Shown here: piece by piece, positions 10,788 through 22,598 of the stretch | Layout: each line of letters opens with the position of its first letter | Numbering within the stretch: position 1 is the first letter of the stretch | Source: Cerioporus squamosus | Taxonomy: Eukaryota; Basidiomycota; Agaricomycetes; Polyporales; Polyporaceae | Length of the DNA stretch: 64,000 nucleotides | NCBI GenBank assembly: GCA_022592435.1 | Contig: JABYQS010000014.1 | Location: 372,001 to 436,000 of the forward strand | Reading direction: 5' to 3' | Position numbers and translations under genes: made by a program | The notes under the pieces: model-generated | What the model was told of the DNA's origin: nothing | Databases searched by the model: none | What the model saw: only the letters and a program-made list of their open reading frames with translations

Positions 10788-11386
10788 CGCGGGAAGTCGC
10801 TGTGTTCCGCGCTTGCGGGGAGAGCTTCTACTTCGCCCACGAAGCTGCGAAGGGGCACAGCAAGAAGAGAAGGTGGTGGAAGCTATGAAGGATAGCTCGT
10901 ATAAGGAGGTGTTCGCAGACCCGGTACAGGCTAAATGTTCAGATGATGGGATCATCCCACTGTGCTTCTCCGAAAATTGAGACGCACGAAGCGTCTTCGT
11001 CCAGATGTGTGGATTTACTTACTCAGTGAGACAGGATGGAGGCTAACGGAGACGACCGACATCATCTCGACTCGGGGCTTGGCAGCTAACCGTTCGAATT
11101 ATGAACGAAGTAAGCATCTCCGACGAGAGACAGACGTCGAGTTAACGCCAATTCGTGGTATATACGTTCCAATTAAAAGGATGGTATAACTCCAATTGCT
11201 GTACAACACGGATTTATACGACCCGGAACCCCGTGGACGGGGATAAATAGTGCAAGGGCTACAACGGCGAGAGCGGACCAAAGCGGATGAGCGTAGCATC
11301 GTAAGACCGCTCCTTAGCAGTGGTCTGGAACATCAGAGTGTGAGCTGGGTGTAGCAGGGATGGTAATTGGCAAGCTTACCATGCAC
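10788..11386. other. Intergenic, no gene seen
   Basis: Between the 5' side of the second UstYa-like gene and the 3' side of the secreted peptide gene. No conserved ORF, no clear repeat. Confidence 0.45.
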
Positions 11387-11579
11387 TTAGAAGCACAGCT
11401 CGCCGTCGGTTACGAGGTCACAGTCGACAGCAGGCGGGACCGCCTCGGCTGCAGGACCAAACCGGTGAGCACAGGATCAAGGGAAGTTGATCAGGACACT
11501 TACCCTCAATAGCGGTGGGAAGAGCGGACGCCGCAACGGCGAAGAACGCGAGGGCAAAGAAGAGCTGCTTGAACTGCAT
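11387..11579 (-). CDS. Small secreted cysteine peptide, 45 aa
   Basis: Two exons (11579-11504 and 11448-11387) joined in phase 1 give 45 residues. The first 20 or so residues (MQFKQLFFALAFFAVAASA) form a textbook signal peptide. The predicted mature part is short and acidic and holds two Cys, C-x8-C, with the second Cys followed by a C-terminal Phe (GELCF). A single disulfide loop at the extreme C-terminus is possible. The gene at 23600-23822 has the same architecture: signal exon, phase-1 intron after an acidic residue, short second exon ending in acidic-x-Cys-Phe-stop. Too short for most gene finders. A good TATA box sits about 110 bp upstream. Function unknown; candidates are a signalling peptide, effector-like peptide or a precursor modified by the nearby UstYa-like proteins. 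Confidence 0.7.
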
Positions 11580-11688
11580 GATGACTGGAAAGGAGGGTTC
11601 GAAGTGCTCGAGTTGGAAATTGGAAGTGAATGAGAAGCGCGGTTGCCCGTGGAGAACCAGTCCTGACGCGCATGGGTACCTTTTATAC

Positions 11689-11697
11689 CCATTGGCT
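11689..11697 (-). promoter_or_regulatory. TATA box of the secreted peptide gene
   Basis: TATAAAAGG on the minus strand, 110 bp upstream of the ATG at 11579. A strong match to the eukaryotic consensus, consistent with a highly expressed or regulated secreted-peptide gene. Confidence 0.6.
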
Positions 11698-12854
11698 CGC
11701 CATGGTACGCAAAGGTGCGCAGGGCTGTCTCTATGGCTATGCACCCCACTGCACTCGCGTATCATCGTGACGTTTGCCCAAGTGCCCCAAGCCCAACAAG
11801 GGTACGTAGGTCGGTCGCTGAGGGTGGGTCGCTGAAGGCTCACCGAGGCCCGACAGTTCCGAGACAATCATGGTCCCACGCGCTCCCACCGCAATGGTAG
11901 AACAGTGCCTATCTGCCAAGACCGTTGAATATCGTGAGGCTATCGGATGCGGGTATACGTGAATTCTATTCGGGGCTTTTGCTCAAGTGCGAGGGGTGCA
12001 AGGGGGTGTTGAAGGCACGAATGGAGCTACTTCGCTGTCCCCCTGGGAGGCGAAATAGTACTTGCGTACCCCTACAAGACGGCATGCTATCAGTTCTGAT
12101 GTACATGTGCGAAGTGCGAGACCAAATGAGTATGTGGGCTGACCAGCAGAGGAACCTTTGGCTCACAACGAGGTTTAGTCCTGGAATGATCGTAGCGACT
12201 TGCGACCCTGAGGTAACGTAGTCTACGACGGCTTGGGCAAGTGAGGAATCAATCTGTCCAATAGACGGCGTAGTCGAACGGTGAACGCATGCATTGCATG
12301 CGCACCCATGGGCGGCGATGGTGGTTGTGCTGCAGCGTGTAGGCAGCCTCGGAGCGCCAGGAGGACGAGCCCCGGTCCGTCCGCTCTTCCGACGATCACA
12401 TCAGAGCATCTCGATAGTGATGAGCGCTGCCATCACCACCAAACCTCGCCTTGTCCATTTCCGTCACCTACTTATCCTGTCCATGGAAATATCAGAATTA
12501 GAATGGCTGTTGCCTGCTGTTGCGGTGAGTCGATTACGCGGTCCGCACTCATCACCGCCCACCCACGGCGAGGAGCTTGTCTCATGTCGCCAATCCTTCG
12601 GGCCCGCTGGTAGCACATGGACAGGGTCTGCACGGTCAGGGCCACGAGCACAGCCGGACAGCAGACATCCAGCGCATCCTCCGACTCGTCCTGGCGGTCC
12701 CGCCTCAACATTCCGCAGGTGGCCGCAGCGACGTAACTCCTCCCTGTGACCGCGATCATACATACCCTTGCAGTCTCCGAACTGCTCCCGAGCTTTTGAT
12801 TCAAAGTGGTCCCGTAGCCGCAGCAGCACTTTGCATTCGTTTGCAGGTCGCAAG
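11698..12854. other. Intergenic, no gene seen
   Basis: More than 1.1 kb upstream of both the secreted peptide and the But2-like gene. Open frames here show no family features, and a long plus frame that enters the But2-like gene from upstream is not supported by splice phase. Confidence 0.4.
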
Positions 12855-13908
12855 ATGCCCGCGAGCGGCGAGTACATCGCGCTTCCCTCTCGGAACTCCT
12901 CAGAGGAGCTCTTGGAAGAGACACACCGCGATAGCTCAAGCGTCAACCACAAGTCCACCGTCCAATATGAAAGAAGTGAGAACGATTCCACCCGACTCCT
13001 CATTCACTCATGCTGACCAGCGACCAGGCACCAATGACCGTCTGATCTTCTGGGCAGCAATCGGCGTCGCATGCTCAACCGTCTTCTCAGCGGTACTCTT
13101 CCTCATCACTGTGTTCTACTCGCCAGACGTCGCGGTCGCGCCGTCGCGGATAACCACAGGGATACCGCACCGACCCAATCCCTACGTTTACCTGGACAGG
13201 ATTCTGGCGAACACTACCCAGAAATTCCCTCCGATCACCAACTTTCCGCCCGTTGCGCTGCAGTTTGACAATGCCGACCCCAAACGACGCATGCGAGAAG
13301 ACGACCGAGGGAGACCGACCGAGTTCGGGACTGTCTATCCCGACGACCGACACATCCTCGTCACTGACAAGGTGAGACCTCCCGGCCGAATGTCCGACTT
13401 GACGACACAGAAAACTCACGAGGCCGCAGGTTTCGACGGTGGTCCAATTCCGCCACCTCGACTACGCCATGGAGCGCTGCGTGCTCAACGTAACCATCCC
13501 ACAACAGATGGGCACTTCGATCCCGCTGTTAAGCTCGTGGATCCCAGCTTCGTCGACGTCTGGCTGCTGGATGCTCCTACCGAGCTCTCGCGTTACATCA
13601 GCGGGTCCATGGAGCGTGCTCCCGCTCGGCGGGAGTTGCTGACGACATTGACCATCTCTCGGTCCGAGGCCAGCCACTCCAACGAGTTCCACTGTAAATC
13701 CGGAGAGTTCACGACGCTGGAGCTCGCATGTTCGCCGACGCATCCGGGCTGCAGCGTCGACTTCTGGCAGGACCAAAGAGCAAAACCCATCGGAGGTAAG
13801 CCCAACTTCTCGCACATCAGGACCAATTGGCCTTGGAGCTGACATGGCCTAGGTCTACACATTGTTCAGCGTTCATCGCTGTCTCCCACAGCCGGTGGGC
13901 GGATATGA
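12855..13908 (+). CDS. But2 C-terminal-domain-like membrane-anchored protein, frameshifted
   Basis: Four exons: 12855-12975, 13028-13371, 13430-13795 and 13853-13908. The N-terminus begins MPASGEYIALPSRNSSEE, then a single membrane helix (FWAAIGVACSTVFSAVLFL), then an extracytosolic domain with VVQFRHLDYAMERC and VDVWLLDAP, as in agaricomycete proteins annotated as ubiquitin-3-binding-protein But2 C-terminal-like. Exon 3 switches frame near 13501-13512: PQQ is in one frame and HFDPAVKLVDP in the -1 frame. No intron could fit. Exon 3 is also exactly one nucleotide short for the phase demanded by the last intron, so one missing base (real or sequencing) is the simplest reading. Otherwise about 296 aa. 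Function of the family is unknown. Confidence 0.75.
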
Positions 13909-14502
13909 TGGTGCTCGAAAATGCGCGTTGAATCGGCACCCTGCCGGTGATTCTCCCGCGTGTGGTTTACCGCATTGCCTGAATATCCTTATCTGAATGG
14001 TGCTATTCAGTTTGAGGCTGTCCAACGCGCGAAACATGATCTTGATTAGCCTGAGAGTCCGAGATGCATTCCCGGTACGTGTACCGCTGGACTCATGCGG
14101 GATGAGCGAACTCCGTCACATACAGGATGGACGTATCCTGCTGCAGAATATCCCTTCCCACACCGAGGAAAGGGGTTTACAGTACCTCTGATCTGGCTTT
14201 GACAGTGGCGTAGATAGACGCAGATCCATGGAGAAAGTATCACGATGTCCGTTATGATCGAGCATCAGCGCTCTTTCTCGACAAGCTGTACATCCTTGTC
14301 AATGTCAACCCCAGATCCGGGCGAACAGGTGAGTCGGAGATGTGTCCATCACAGCACGCGTGCCGGCGCAATCGCTGCGAACAGAACATCGCCATCGCGA
14401 TTTTCCGCTTACACCCGCAGGCGTTAGCCATATGTAATGCGCGCATACACTAGTTCGCTGTCTATCAGATCCACCTGCAGCACCTCGAACTAGCCTGCAA
14501 CC
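13909..14502. other. Intergenic, no gene seen
   Basis: Between the But2-like gene and the acetyltransferase gene. No conserved ORF or repeat recognised. Confidence 0.45.
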
Positions 14503-15617
14503 ATGTCTGTTACGGTCCGTGAGGTTCCCAACCCTTCAGGTACGCTCTCTCCCGCACATCCTCACGAGACCAACTGCTTATCGTGCGTATTGGGCTGCGC
14601 TGCGTAGATGCTGAGCTGGACCTGTACGCCAAGATCCTTGCGGAGGCGTTCCACTACAGTGCGCAATCCTCGGGCTCATCTGTACCGGAAATTCGTACTC
14701 ACGGAGTGTTTTTCCTCAGGCTACTTCGGCGGGGGTCTCGGAGGTGATAAGGGCTTGCAAGAGCCTTTCCTCCGCGCGCATCTGACCGCGGCCATTGCCA
14801 AGGGCGAGGGCGAGATCCATGTCGGAGAACTTCCTGACGTTGGTGTCGTGGGTGTGACAGTCTGGTAAGCCCGAGGACCCTGAGCGCCGTTACGCAAATG
14901 TTGCAGATGGAGACTCACTCGGCGGTGACACTGATAGGTTCGGCCCTGGACACAAGTTCCTGGACTCGTACGCCCTCTCGCACAACGGGACACGGCACCC
15001 GTACTAACCAACGTCTTTTGCAGTGATGCGCAGCGCGAGGCGGGATGGAATCAGATCATGGAGAAGCTCTCACCTGAGTGCCGCGAGTGGTGGGACATTG
15101 TTCGTGCCTTTCTCTCCTGCATCTCCTTCAGCCATCCTACCATACTGACATGGGGCGTTGACCGCGGTCGTGATGCAGTTCCTCAGCCAGTATGATGACC
15201 TGGTCGAGCGGTCTCACGGGCCAGGCGTGAAGCTCGGGGGATACCACTTGCAGGTGATCGGTACCTTGCCAGAGCACCAGAAGAAGGGCGTCGGGAGGGC
15301 GCTCATAGAATACGTGGAGAAGAAGGTAGGGACTAAGTACCGCACGCCATTTGCGCCAGTTGGATAACGGAGGACGTACGAACAGGCCCATGCGATCAAG
15401 GTCCCGACGCTTTTGGAGACTGTTGGTGCGACGAACGTCAGTGATTTCAGTCATATGATTTGCGATGACATGCTCACCTTCGTTTGAATAGGTCGCGATC
15501 TACAAGAGCTTGAAGTTCGAGGTTGCAGGGTCGGGGCCTCTCAAGGCGCCGCCGCCGTACCCTGGGAACATGGAGATGTTTGTGTTCGTGAAGCACACGG
15601 AGAAGGATACCTATTAG
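14503..15617 (+). CDS. GNAT-family N-acetyltransferase
   Basis: Eight exons (14503-14539, 14608-14658, 14720-14864, 14938-14967, 15024-15099, 15179-15325, 15386-15436, 15492-15617) give 220 aa with every phase consistent. The acetyl-CoA binding motif A is seen in LQVIGTLPEHQKKGVGRALI (Q-x-x-G-x-G-R type), preceded by a beta strand and followed by AIYKSLKFEVAG, the C-terminal motif B region (typically YxxxGF; here YKSLKF). The N-terminal part ELDLYAKILAEAF is typical of fungal GNATs that acetylate small molecules or protein amines. The substrate cannot be told from sequence. Intron density is high for 660 nt of coding sequence, with one 30-nt exon. No targeting signal seen, so cytosolic by default. 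Confidence 0.85.
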
Positions 15618-16013
15618 CGCAGATGTAACATCGCTTCTACCTCATGCTAAACGCTTTCTAGGATGGTAGCTTGTTCTAAGCGGTTTGCTCGATCCTTGGT
15701 CGTGTGCGGCCCGAAGTGGACGTATGAAGATGGGATTGTAGTTCCATGAGTGACGATGTGACTGGTGATCAGTCCGATGGTTGAGACGGTTGTAAGATGA
15801 CCAAAAGGTTCAATTGCATGGACAGATAGCAGCGGAGGAGGAGTCTTTGGCAGTCATGATGGGCGTCTACCGAATTTGGCAGGTGTGACGCCGGGGTCCG
15901 CGCGTACCTCTCACCACCACCACAGACCACCACCGTCCCTCAGGTCTACGCGACCTTCTCTCCAACCACACCATCTCCAACCTTTTGTACTATAGTACCT
16001 TGAGTCGGAAAGA
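15618..16013. other. Intergenic, Xrn1 promoter region
   Basis: Contains a pyrimidine/CA-rich tract (about 15905-15985) just upstream of the XRN1 start, typical of basidiomycete housekeeping promoters. No ORF of note. Confidence 0.45.
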
Positions 16014-19000
16014 ATGGGTGAGTTATTCCACATGACGCTGAGGTCTCGCTAATGTCTGTCTACACCAGGTATCCCGAAGGTATGTCTCTTGAACGTCTTG
16101 TCAACATCTTGCTGACCTCGCCGCAGTTCTTCAGATATATCTCGTGAGCACTCCGCACTCCTTTTTGCGACTCAAGCTAACGGCTCTGTAGCGAGCGGTA
16201 CCCCTTGACATCGCAACTTATTCAGGAGAACAAGATTCCGGAGTTCGGTATGTGACCACCTCTCGCTCGTGTCTGCCAAGTCCTCAAGGATTGCACCAGA
16301 TAACTTATATGTCGATTTCAATGGTATCATACACAACTGTACGTGCGCCCAAGCCTCTGTTCCCAGTAAGGTCTGACCGAGCGCAGGCTCACATCCCAAT
16401 GACGAGGACGCCCACTTCCGACTCACCGAGGAACAAATCTTCACGGCTATCTTTGCCTACGTCGATCATCTGTTTGGGAAGATCAAGCCTAAGAAGTTGT
16501 TCTTTATGGCCATCGACGGTGTCGCCCCGCGGGCGAAGATGAACCAGCAGCGGAGTCGTCGGTTCCGAACTGCGAAGGAGGCGAAGGAGGTGCGCGAGAA
16601 GGCGGAGCGGAAGGGAGAGAAGCTGCCAGATACGAAGGCGTTTGACAGTAACTGCATCACACCAGGTACGTTCCTTCATGGTTATTACAAGGCCGATGAG
16701 AGCGGACGATCCTCATGAGAGTGCGCCATGTAGGCACGGAGTTCATGGCGCGGCTCTCGGAGCAGCTGCGCTACTTTGTGAACAAGAAGATATCAGAGGA
16801 CGCGAATTGGAGGGACATCACAGTGGTGCTGTCAGGACACGACGTTCCTGGTGAAGGAGAACACAAGATCATGGAGTACATCCGGCTGTCGAGGGCACAA
16901 CCGGACTACGACCCGAACGTGCGACACTGTTTGTACGGCCTAGACGCCGATTTGATCATGCTGGGTCTGCTCAGCCATGATCCTCACTTCTGCCTGTTGC
17001 GAGAAGAGGTGAAGTTTGGCCCTGCTTCAAAGAGTAAGGGCAACAAGAGGTGTGTTTCCGCTGCCACATAGCTCGGTCACCAGCTACCTCTAGGGGCACC
17101 TTCTAACGACTTCCCTGCACAGTTTGCAGTCGATCAATTTCTACCTGCTCCACCTAACTCTCATGCGAGAATATCTGGACCTTGAATTTCATGAGATTGA
17201 GCCGGTACTGCCATTTGAATACAGTCTCGAACACGTCATCGACGACTTCATCCTACTCGCGGTATTCATCGGAAACGACTTCTTACCGAATTTGCCGGAC
17301 TTGCACATCCACGAGAACGGCTTGGAGAAACTGTTCGACGTGTACAAGAAAGCACTGCCTTCACTAGGTAAGTGTCGGAGTATCGCGAAATGCCAATCAA
17401 GCTGACATAGGCGCATAGACGGCTATTTGAACGAGAGCGGTACCATCAACACGAAGCGCCTACAGGTCATCCTGGACGAGATGGCGGAGTGGGAGCGCGA
17501 GGTATTTGAGAAGGAGTATGCGGATCTCAACTGGTATAAGGGAAAGCAGGCGAAGCACGTGAAGGAGATGGATCTGGGTCGGAAGAGGTCGAAGTTGGGT
17601 GCGTGTGTTCTGCATTGTTGACAACATGGCATCTGACCCAGTGCGAGCAGTCTTGACAACGTCGCAGCGGCATATATTCGACCAGGTCAAGGCGTTCGTG
17701 CTTGAAAGGAGGAAGTTGTCACCCTCGCAGCATGCCGGCCAGCCGCCGCTTACGATGGTGAACGACTTCCCGGCGCGAGACAGGCAGTTCATCACTCGTC
17801 TGGCGGAGGATTTGCATCTCTCCGTCGCATGGGATGAGTACGACGACGAAGATAGGAATCTGGTGACTTGGCGTTTCCCCGGAGAGCTAGAGGAGCCCTT
17901 GCCGGAGAACGGGAAAACCGGAGAGGATGACGCGGAAGGCGAGGACGAGGAATGGGAAGACGAGGATGACGAAGAGTCGCGGGCCGCAGTCGATCGGGTG
18001 CTGAACAAGTACGAGAAGGCGAAGGTCATGGAAGATGACAAGGATGGGGACTTCGATGCGCGCTACGAACTGTCGGTGAAGGAGAAGATGGACGAGTGGA
18101 AGAGGGGGTACTACAAGGTGAGTCGAACTACGGGTTGCCGGGCTGCTCTGTGGAGCGTTGAACATTTTGTGCAGGGGAAGCTGGAGATCTCATACGACGA
18201 CCCGAAGGAAATGGGCGACCTCGTCTACCGATACGTTGAGGGTCTTCAATGGGTCATGCACTACTACTACAGTGGTGTCGCTTCTTGGAGTTGGTTCTAC
18301 AACTACCACTACGCCCCGCGCATCTCAGGTACGTGTCGAACACCCGAAAGCAGTGCATGTGCGCTGACAGTGATTGGTACAGACTTGAGAGGTGTTGACC
18401 AGATGACTTTCCATTTCGACCTTGGGCGTCCCTTCCGGCCCTTTGAGCAGCTCATGGGTGTGTTGCCCGAGGCTAGCAAAGCGCTCATACCGGCTCCCTA
18501 TAGGGTGCGGTATATGTTCGTTACTGTGGCAAGGTCGTACTGACAATATGCATAGGATCTTATGTCTGACCCAAACTCGCCCATTGCGGACTTCTACCCC
18601 ACAGAGTTTGAGCAGGACTTGAACGGGAAGAAGGCAGAATGGGAGGCTATCGTGAAGATCCCGTTCATTGATGAGAAGCGACTGCTGAAGGCCATGGCTC
18701 GTATGTGCTACTCTCAAGTTGATCTCGTCGTTCTCTGACCCTCGCTTTGCAGCCAAAGAGGCTCTTCTGAGCGATGACGAGAAATTCCGCAATTCTTTCG
18801 GGACCAGCATCAAGTTCACGTACAACCCTGGCGAGCCGACGGTGTATCCCTCGTCTCTTCCCGGCTTCTTCCCGACCCTGCATCGCTGCTACTGCACCAT
18901 GGAGCCCTTCGATCTCCCGACCCTCGACGGACTTCATCTGGTCGAGGGCCTCTGCGACGGTGTCCGCGTAGGCGCCGAGGCTCTGGCAGGCTTCCCTTCC

Positions 19001-21389
19001 CTGGAGACATTGCCGCACACTGCATCCCTTGGACATCACGGTGTCAACGTGCACGGCTCTGAGAGCCGGAATAAGTCGATGGTCATCCATATCGAGAACC
19101 CGCATGAACACAGGAAGGTCGAACATGTAGCACAAGAGATGATTGGCCGACGGACGTTCATGGGATGGCCGTTCCTGCAGGAGGGCCTCGTCACCGCCGT
19201 GTCTGACGCACTCTTCAAGTACGAGAAGGTCTCGGTCGCCCCGGGGTCACCCGAGAAGGTCATCTCGAACCCTCATACGCAGCAGGGTCTTGGCCTATGG
19301 AAGATGAAGGCGGAGAAGATCGAGCAATACTACTCGAAGCGCTGCGGCGTTATCACGGGCAACATCGACGTGCTCCTGCATGTCCGACCTCTCAAAGGTA
19401 TGTTCTGCGGTTGATCGCTCTCGCCTACTCGCTGAAGTACTGTCGTCCTCCAGGTCTCAAACGCTTAGACACCGGCGCGTTTGTGAAGGACTACGAAGGA
19501 CCTGAGAAGGAGCTTGAACAGGCCGTCCAGATGGCTGTCTCGGAGGTCAATTCCGAGGATCCGCGTTATATCGAGAAGGAGGCTCCGCCGCTGTCTGAAG
19601 AGTTCCCCGAGGGCAGCAAGGTCTTCTTCCTTGGCGAACATGCGTATGGTGTTGCTGCGCAAGTGTCTGCGACGGCCGAGGATACGTTGTCCGTCGTCCT
19701 CGCTGTAAGTTGCTTCCAGTTCTGCTCTTCTCGCTGGCGACTCATCCTGTGTAGTTCTTCCCTTCGGAGAAAACTGAGAACGACAGGTTTAAGTCGCTCG
19801 TCGCGAACCGCTCGCAGAACAAGTACTTCCCCTCGTTCAAGGTTGGAGAGATGCTCGGCATATCTGGCAGGGCGTTGTCGAAGATCACGTCGAGCTTCAT
19901 GGTCCTTACATCGGATGGCAGCAAGAGCAACCTCGGGTTGAGTCTGAAGTTCGAAGCCAAGGGCCTGAAGGTCATCGAGTACTCTCGCAAGGATGGTCGA
20001 TACTGGGAGTTCAGCGACAAGGCAATCCAACTCATCCACGAGTACAAGGTTTGTCGATGCATCACTAAGATATGGCAAAGGCCTGCACTCACTCTCTGTC
20101 CATTGCAGTCTACCTACCCTGAAGTTTTCCGTGTGCTTGATCGTGGCGGTGATGGTATGTTCTCTCGAATCCGTCATGACAGTTCGATTGACTCCGTCGT
20201 AGCAATGCTCAGGGCTACCGATGTCTTCGCTGAGGAATCGAATCCCGACGCGAAGGTTAAGGAAGTCAAGACTTGGCTGAACTCTAAGGGGGTACGAGAC
20301 TTCGAGCCTGTATCGCTCTTCTGTGACCAGTTGGCCAAGGTGAGGGGAATAGGTCTCTCTTACCCTTGATTCGACACTCACGGGAGAATGTCTTCACATA
20401 GGACACGGTCAAACAGATTGAGGCGTTGGCAGATGATCTCACGGCGAACAAGCAGCCCGGAGGGTTCAAGAAGGCTATTGTCAAGGGCATTCCCAGACAA
20501 GCGGTACTGAAGCCATCGCACGCCGTGTACCGCCTTCAGAATCAGCACTTTGCTCTCGGAGATAGGGTCACGATGGTGCAGGACTCAGGAGGTGTTCCCC
20601 TTTCGTTTAAGGGTGTCGTTATCGGCATGAATGCCAAGTCGATGGATGTTGTGTGGGATGCCGCGTTCATGTCTGGGACGACTCTGGGCGACCGGTATGA
20701 TGAAACATCACTTCTCTCATATTCATAGACTGATCTCGTACCTCAGGTGTTCGCAGTATCGAGGATCCACCGTGGAATTCTGGTCGTGCCTGAACCTCAC
20801 GAACCCGCAGTTCCTCGCATCGACGAACCCGAAGGCACCCACTCACCAACAACCACAAGCTCCGTTCAAGCCTCGGTTCGGACCCCACCCATCGGTTCAA
20901 CCTGGTCCTGGCGCGCAGCCCGCGTCAGGCTTCCGGCCAGCTGCTCACGCGTATGTCCTTCGTCTTCTGTGATGATCCGTCTCTTATCTGATGGCCTTTG
21001 AATTACCGTGTAGACACAATGGTGTCCATCAGAATGGGTTTGGCCGCGGCGGTCCCGTGCATATCATGACGAACCCGAACCGTGGTCGTGGTGGCCCTGG
21101 AGGCGTGGTGCGTGGTGGGGTGCCCGCCAGCAAGTCTGCGCCCACGATAAGCGAGAACGGTTCAGTCAACGGCCATGGCAAGGTCGCTTCGCCCGCGAAC
21201 GGCACTAGTGTTCCACCAGCACGCGGTCGCGGTGGTCCCCCCTTCCGAGGTTTTGAACCGAGGGGTGGGCGAGGCGGCTTTGCCCCGCGCGGCGGACGAG
21301 GCTTCGCTCCTGGCGTGGACCGAGGGTCGCCGAGAGGCTTCCCTAGGGGACGTGGACGCGGTAACTTCGCTACTCCATCAGCATCGTAA
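16014..21389 (+). CDS. XRN1: 5'-3' exoribonuclease Xrn1
   Basis: Degrades decapped mRNA 5' to 3' in the cytoplasm. Twenty-one exons sum to exactly 1427 codons (1426 aa). The first coding exons are tiny: 16014-16017 (ATGG), 16069-16079, 16127-16143. They assemble MGIPKFFRYISERYP, the Xrn1 (not Rat1) signature. The catalytic N-terminal region has VDFNGIIHNC, GEGEHKIMEYIR, LYGLDADLIMLGL and FIGNDFLP, holding the expected acidic metal ligands. The middle holds an Asp/Glu-rich linker (about 17905-17990), then the FYPTEFEQDLNGKKAEWEAIV block typical of the family. The C-terminus is Gln/Pro- then RGG-rich (RGGRGGFAPRGGRGF), probably for RNA or decapping-factor contacts. Other exon boundaries include 16387-16665, 16734-17049, 17651-18117, 18753-19397 and 21014-21389. 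No defect seen. Confidence 0.96.
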
Positions 21390-21568
21390 TGGGTATGGAC
21401 GTCTTGAACTTCGAGCCTGTGTAGCATAGTCCTGTGCCATCTGTTCATTGCTATCGCAGTTCTCCCCGCTCTCGTGTTGTATCGTACAGCTCGTTGGAGT
21501 TCCACTACACTTCGTATTGCGCGGAGGGACACATTTTTGTTACACAGGCGAACGCACCGCTAGGATCT

Positions 21569-22598
21569 CTACAGGGTGAGGAAATCACCAACTATCTGCA
21601 CATACTTCTCCCTTTCTTCGTACTGCGGCATATGACTCGACTCGGCGAAGGTGTACCACTTCACCTTCTGGATCGCACGGAAGTACGGCTGCACGACGCT
21701 GTCCTGGGCTTCATCGTACTTGCCGTTCAACAGGAGAGTGGGTACGGTGATCTTGTGGAGGTCGTCGACGATCGACCACTCCTTCAGCGAGCCAGTGATA
21801 TGGAACTCGGAAGGACCGTTCCTGATAGGTGCCAAGTTCGTTAGCATTGTGGACCACACTTCGAGTCAGGAGTCAGGACGCCGTACATGGTGAGGTAGAC
21901 GGTAGGATCTTTCTGGAGCCAGCCGAAGACGTCCTGGATGTCTTGAGGCATCGGATTCAATCTGCACAGATGGCGAGCGTAGAACTGCATGACGGCGCCA
22001 TGGTACTCTTCGGACTGCGTCGTACCAGCGGCTTCATGCGAGTCCAGGATGTTCTGTAGGGGAAGGTATTGCTGAGACCTTTACACATGTGTCCGTCCAG
22101 AGCGTTAGTACATACCTGCACATCGGGGGGCAGCTGCGACCGTAGTTTGTTCGCAGCCTCGACCCAGAGCTTCATGCTCGCGGGCGAGTCGGAGATGACG
22201 AGGTTCTTCAGTCCTTTCGGCTGCTGCGTGGCGAACCGCGCGGACAGCATACCGCCCCACGAGTGCCCGAGCAGATCGAAGTCATCCTGGATGCCCAGGT
22301 GCTCGAGGAGGTGCGTGAGCTGCTTGATGAAGAGGGCCTCCGTCCAGAACGAGGTGTCGCCCATTTTCTCGGGGAGGTGGGTCGAGTTCCCGTTCCCGAG
22401 TTGGTCATAGACGACTACAGGGATGCCGTGCGTTCCGACGAGGTCCGCGAGGGCGAGCATGTAGTTGTGGACGACACCCGGACCGCCGTGCAACGCGACG
22501 AGCGGGCGGCGAGTCTTCAGGTCACCGAAGACCTTGTACCATGTCTTAACGGGCGTGTCAACGCCGTCGACGGTGAACTCCACTGTGCCTTCGGACAT
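21569..22598 (-). CDS. S33 alpha/beta hydrolase, proline-iminopeptidase-like, cytosolic
   Basis: Three exons (22598-22116, 22053-21887, 21821-21569) give 300 aa. Catalytic features: HGGPG oxyanion loop, GHSWGG nucleophile, LLLNGKYDEAQD acid, ESSHMPQ histidine. The second intron (21886-21822) has its donor inside an ATGTAC context; removing it restores LTMNGPSEFH, a block highly typical of this fungal family. No signal peptide, unlike its paralogue at 7792-8791, so the two copies would act in different compartments. The 3' end lies 179 bp from that of XRN1 (convergent), and the 5' end faces the second secreted-peptide gene about 1 kb away. Family members hydrolyse small peptides or amides; the substrate here is unknown. 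Confidence 0.9.

Noticed and set aside
12577..13027. Upstream extension of the But2-like gene in its long plus frame
   Set aside because: The model starting at 12855 with a phase-1 intron (12976-13027) gives a better N-terminus and consistent phase.
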